The notes beneath the pieces are model-generated. The model saw only the letters and a program-made list of their open reading frames with translations, was not told the origin of the DNA and made no database searches. From Bacteroidales bacterium (lineage in GTDB: Bacteria; Bacteroidota; Bacteroidia; Bacteroidales; UBA7960), in NCBI GenBank assembly GCA_019429055.1, contig JAHYJP010000007.1:1-46919 (forward strand): a DNA stretch of 46,919 nt, in the 5' to 3' direction. The position numbers and the translations under genes are program-made. Below are positions 44,901 to 46,919 of the stretch, piece by piece (positions within the stretch are counted from its first letter, which is position 1; every line of letters begins with the position of its first letter).

Positions 44901-46919
44901 AAGCATAGCGTTAAGAGTACCTCCACCGGAACCGGCAGCATCGCTGTTAATAATTGCGAAGGCTGTGCCGTCAATCGTGCTGGTTCCCAGTGCTCCAATA
45001 AACTCCCATGTTCTGATAGCGGTATGTTCGGGCTGATCAACAATGATCCAGTCCAAAGGCAATATCGTATCGTTGAAGTTCTCCACAAATGGCAGTGTCA
45101 TTGGATCGGGACCTGTTAGAACTACTGATATAGATAGATCCTGATCAACGATAGTGAAAGTTTGATCTTCCAGAAGGTCATAACCTACGGCAAATACATC
45201 GTAAGTAAATGTACCGTCTGACAGAAGGACACTAGCTTCACCATCTGCATCTGTAATCAATGCACCTACCTGCATATCACTTGCATCGAAGATGTTAATG
45301 TTAGCTTCACTAATCGGGTTGGTTCCGTCGGTAACAGTAAAGTCAACAGTAAATGCATCCAGGAGTACCACGGTCATAACTACATCGTCATCTTCAACGG
45401 TGATTGTACCTGCAACGGTCAGGTATCCCATTTTACTGACTTCATAATCATAATTACCTGCAAGTATGTCTTCAAATATATACGGGGCAGCAGTAAGCGT
45501 TTCACCGTCGAATACAACTGTTGCATCGGTAATGGGGTTACCCTGCGAATCTTCAACGTTAAAGGTAATGGTGTTGTAAATGATCTCTCTTACCTGAACA
45601 TTGGTTACGTGAAGGTCAACATCACCTCCTGGTCTTGAACGGGCGTAGAAACCGATCAGTACCTTATCGGTATAATCAGTAAGCTCAAGACTTACCTGTT
45701 CACCCGTGTTGGATATTTCATCTTCAGATGTCCATTGTCTGATGATATTTTCAGGTACCCAGGTTTCACCGTTGTCGTTTGAAACAACAACTGAGAATGA
45801 TTGTTCCGCTCCGAGTGTAGCAGGGTTCTGGTTATTCCATCCGGTAAGTGCCAGGTCGAAGGTCAACATATATTCTGTTGTACCATCACCTAACTGCACA
45901 GGTGGCGTTACTAACCAGAAATCGCGTGTGCTCCAGATGTTAACCTTGGTGGCATTGTTTTCCGGTAAAGTGGCAACATTACCAAATTTTGAATGCACCC
46001 ATCCTCCTGTTGTTGGCACCAGAACAGTAGTATCGGCAAGCTCACCGCTAAACCTTCTCCAGTGCAACGGTGGGAAATCACCCACGAAGTCATAGAGAAC
46101 CGGAGGTGTAACAGTTGGATCAATGGATCCACCGGTAAGCGGCAAAAGCTTGGTTTGATCACCGGCAACAAGGCTTATGTCTGCAAAGAAAGTACCACCT
46201 TCCACAGGGCTGAAAGTAGCCTGGATCTGGAATGTTTCATCGGGTGCAAGAGTCAATGGGAACTCGAGGTCGTCGGAAATGATCAGATCGAAAAGATCTG
46301 CATCATCACCGGTAATGGTAAGACCGGTTTCTTCAAAGACCAGGTCTGCAACACCGAAGTTTCCGACAGTAAAGGTAGCCGGTAGAGATGTTTCATCAAC
46401 AAATATTCCTTCCCACTCAAATTCATCCGGATTAACACCGATGATACCTGTTGTTGGTTTGGTTTCCCAGGTAATATCGTCAAGGAACAGGTTTTTGAAT
46501 GTTGCGGAGAACAGGGCCTTAAATACTATATGATACTCATCAGTATCAAGCAGGGTTTCAGGGAATTCATATACCACTCTTGAGTATACGTTTCCTGCAA
46601 CAGTTAAAGTATCAAGTGGTACAAATACATCGGGGTCGTTACGATCGTTTGTATATCCAATAACCAGGCTCTCAGTGTGAGTGCCCAGGCTCATTTTGGT
46701 AAAGAAGGTGAGCCAGTTGGATTCAAAACTGTCTACTTTGGGACCCACCAGCATCAGCAGGGCAGCAAGATCGCCACTGTTGGCAAGGCGTGCATGATTT
46801 GGCAGACTGTAGGGACTGGTTATGGTTGTAGTAATAACACCTGCATTAACATTGTCGGTTTGAACAATTGCAGTCCATCCTCCCGGCAAAGCGGGTTGAG
46901 TTACGCCATCAAAGTCCTC
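41979..46919 (-). CDS. Giant multidomain secreted protein with type IX sorting domain (N-terminus outside window)
   Basis: The frame is open to the right edge (EDFDGVTQPALPGGWT is the first visible part), leaving 1646 residues in view. Going towards the C-terminus, the parts are: a cleaved-adhesin/choice-of-anchor-like beta-sandwich (46919-46450); an ASPM/SPD-2-Hydin-like Ig domain (46445-46120); a second jelly-roll-like domain (46095-45580); two carboxypeptidase-regulatory-like modules (45575-45115); a choice-of-anchor J domain (45105-44605); an InlB-type repeat (44605-44390); a beta-propeller-like region (44380-43365); a second InlB-type repeat (43358-43150); an OB-like DUF5689-type domain (43145-42545); a starch-binding-like E-set domain (42533-42215); and a type A T9SS sorting domain (42205-41982; INVFPNPAS to FVRKLQIQK). 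It is a cell-surface or released protein, perhaps adhesive or glycan-binding. No catalytic domain is evident in the visible part. Confidence 0.87.
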   Translation of the reverse strand, partial: EDFDGVTQPALPGGWTAIVQTDNVNAGVITTTITSPYSLPNHARLANSGDLAALLMLVGPKVDSFESNWLTFFTKMSLGTHTESLVIGYTNDRNDPDVFVPLDTLTVAGNVYSRVVYEFPETLLDTDEYHIVFKALFSATFKNLFLDDITWETKPTTGIIGVNPDEFEWEGIFVDETSLPATFTVGNFGVADLVFEETGLTITGDDADLFDLIISDDLEFPLTLAPDETFQIQATFSPVEGGTFFADISLVAGDQTKLLPLTGGSIDPTVTPPVLYDFVGDFPPLHWRRFSGELADTTVLVPTTGGWVHSKFGNVATLPENNATKVNIWSTRDFWLVTPPVQLGDGTTEYMLTFDLALTGWNNQNPATLGAEQSFSVVVSNDNGETWVPENIIRQWTSEDEISNTGEQVSLELTDYTDKVLIGFYARSRPGGDVDLHVTNVQVREIIYNTITFNVEDSQGNPITDATVVFDGETLTAAPYIFEDILAGNYDYEVSKMGYLTVAGTITVEDDDVVMTVVLLDAFTVDFTVTDGTNPISEANINIFDASDMQVGALITDADGEASVLLSDGTFTYDVFAVGYDLLEDQTFTIVDQDLSISVVLTGPDPMTLPFVENFNDTILPLDWIIVDQPEHTAIRTWEFIGALGTSTIDGTAFAIINSDAAGSGGGTLNAMLYTPAIDASTVDGVLMLSFEQYYRHLGANAFGKVEVWDGSAWIELANYTATVGSWAAPDMAMFDITEYANANLRVRFHYTDGGSWAWYWAIDNVEIKDLQFYNLTLNVNPEGWGTVTGAGEHIEGSQVEVTATANPGYAFLNWTDIEGEVVSTEPDNIITMPGSDLTLTANFIPGPVDPLVMNTFLDKTGANIPVEIAEGGLARGAALYMDRYVVVPSRYNEQANIYVWDMLSPHLGPMMLDKGDGIIEFGGFLINYAHTVGEHIYVSNLSFGSNAEHPFRVYRWDGLDAEPEIVLSADGGFGRLGDAFSIIGDPSADGSIIAHVNSGGEGQRIFRKWNFINGEVQNLSDPETIVIDATFNINSFGVVNTVEGEDDLYLLTGNGIGIALVDLTGEVHAYIPSDVVSTRAMDPQSFVYDGKRYLAYAVNFVDETDQGARYEILDLSFADNITDAMNAVTSIEVLNNIKAATFALGSGSGAFFPAVTDVSKNDDGDIMFMAFVTNRGFIVETTGALPATYALTVEANPAEGGTVDGGGDYYEGATVPVAAVPAGGYEFVNWTVGGTEVSTEAEFHFTMPGAETTLVANFETVVIEDVATLLELRAKPADGTLYRYTGDAVIVAMDGHRNRKFLQDATAAIMIDDVDGTITTEYDLYDVITNVTGEIVIFRDMVQFKPAENTDPSTANTPVDPTVFMLDEVTQGDQAKLIQFMNVTFMNIDDGQEFVNGTNYTLTDGENEFVVRTDFWNVDYIGTEIPTDPVNISGVVITFFETLQLVPRFAADIEEYTEPSGFNVTFNVDMTPAGDFDPDNDVVYITGSMFGWAEPGTQPENQTMTRVDNSMIWTKTLVLEAGTYEYKYFINAGWNGGEWDGAPDRVVEVTGDMVVDNVWRDLVNVDDFNASQINVFPNPASDNFNITAGSVIRSIVIADITGKVVYNDIINDTQTRIYNVFETGIYIVRIYTDEGVFVRKLQIQK

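Noticed and set aside
46887-46889. TTG at 46889 as the start of the giant cargo protein
   Set aside because: The frame continues without a stop to the window edge and reads a typical adhesin-domain beginning upstream of it, so the start lies outside.

Overview
The window is a piece of a Bacteroidota chromosome, most like an anaerobic or facultative Bacteroidales/Marinilabiliales-type bacterium. The evidence is: a C-terminal type IX secretion (T9SS) sorting domain on a giant secreted protein; several perfect TAnnTTTG -7 boxes, including one TTG-N19-TAATTTTG promoter at pta; few Shine-Dalgarno sequences; three head-GIN (DUF2807) proteins; the lptE-TPR-secG and hemD-DUF4271 neighbourhoods; and the small subunit of a heterodimeric methylmalonyl-CoA mutase. 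No genus can be named from the sequence alone. The genes are mostly core metabolism, translation and envelope functions. I see no CRISPR array, prophage, integron or complete insertion sequence.

Layout. 1-1861 (-): methylmalonyl-CoA mutase small subunit, running off the left edge. 2155-5684 (+): two overlapping two-component genes, a PAS sensor kinase and a receiver-kinase. 5827-11008 (+): leuS, a DUF3108 protein, a small lipoprotein, a 145-bp MITE-like element, a cyclophilin and an S4-domain protein. 11087-13055 (-): groES-groEL. 13263-16557 (-): sigma-54 activator, lptE, a K/E-rich TPR protein and secG. 16831-21555 (+): a hybrid PAS kinase and metG. 21670-22035 (+): tRNA-Arg(CCT) and a 69-residue orphan protein. 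22117-28027 (-): kbl, a CtpA-type protease, yidD-rnpA, hemD and a DUF4271 membrane protein. 28238-30529 (+): pta-ackA.

From 30609 to the right edge everything is on the minus strand and concerns mainly the envelope: a GIN/beta-barrel fusion, a GIN lipoprotein, pheS, a lipoprotein cyclophilin, a third GIN lipoprotein, a patatin/beta-barrel protein, an outer-membrane beta-barrel, one intact FtsX/MacB-type permease, a second permease that has lost its 5' half, and the C-terminal ~1646 residues of a T9SS cargo protein.

How the parts fit. Pta-AckA (acetate and ATP from acetyl-CoA) and the mutase (succinyl-CoA/methylmalonyl-CoA, propionate branch) suit a fermentative or mixed carbon metabolism. 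LptE, SecG, YidD, CtpA, two cyclophilins and the beta-barrels serve the envelope. The most notable features are the 5'-truncated permease operon with tandem dyad repeats beside the breakpoint (41640-41891), the three diverged GIN paralogues including one fused to a beta-barrel, the MITE at 10125-10269, and the dyad-rich region between the sigma-54 activator and the hybrid kinase (16558-16830). I found no clear-cut new defence or mobile system. The best candidate for an undescribed module is the permease/beta-barrel/patatin operon with its GIN neighbour.
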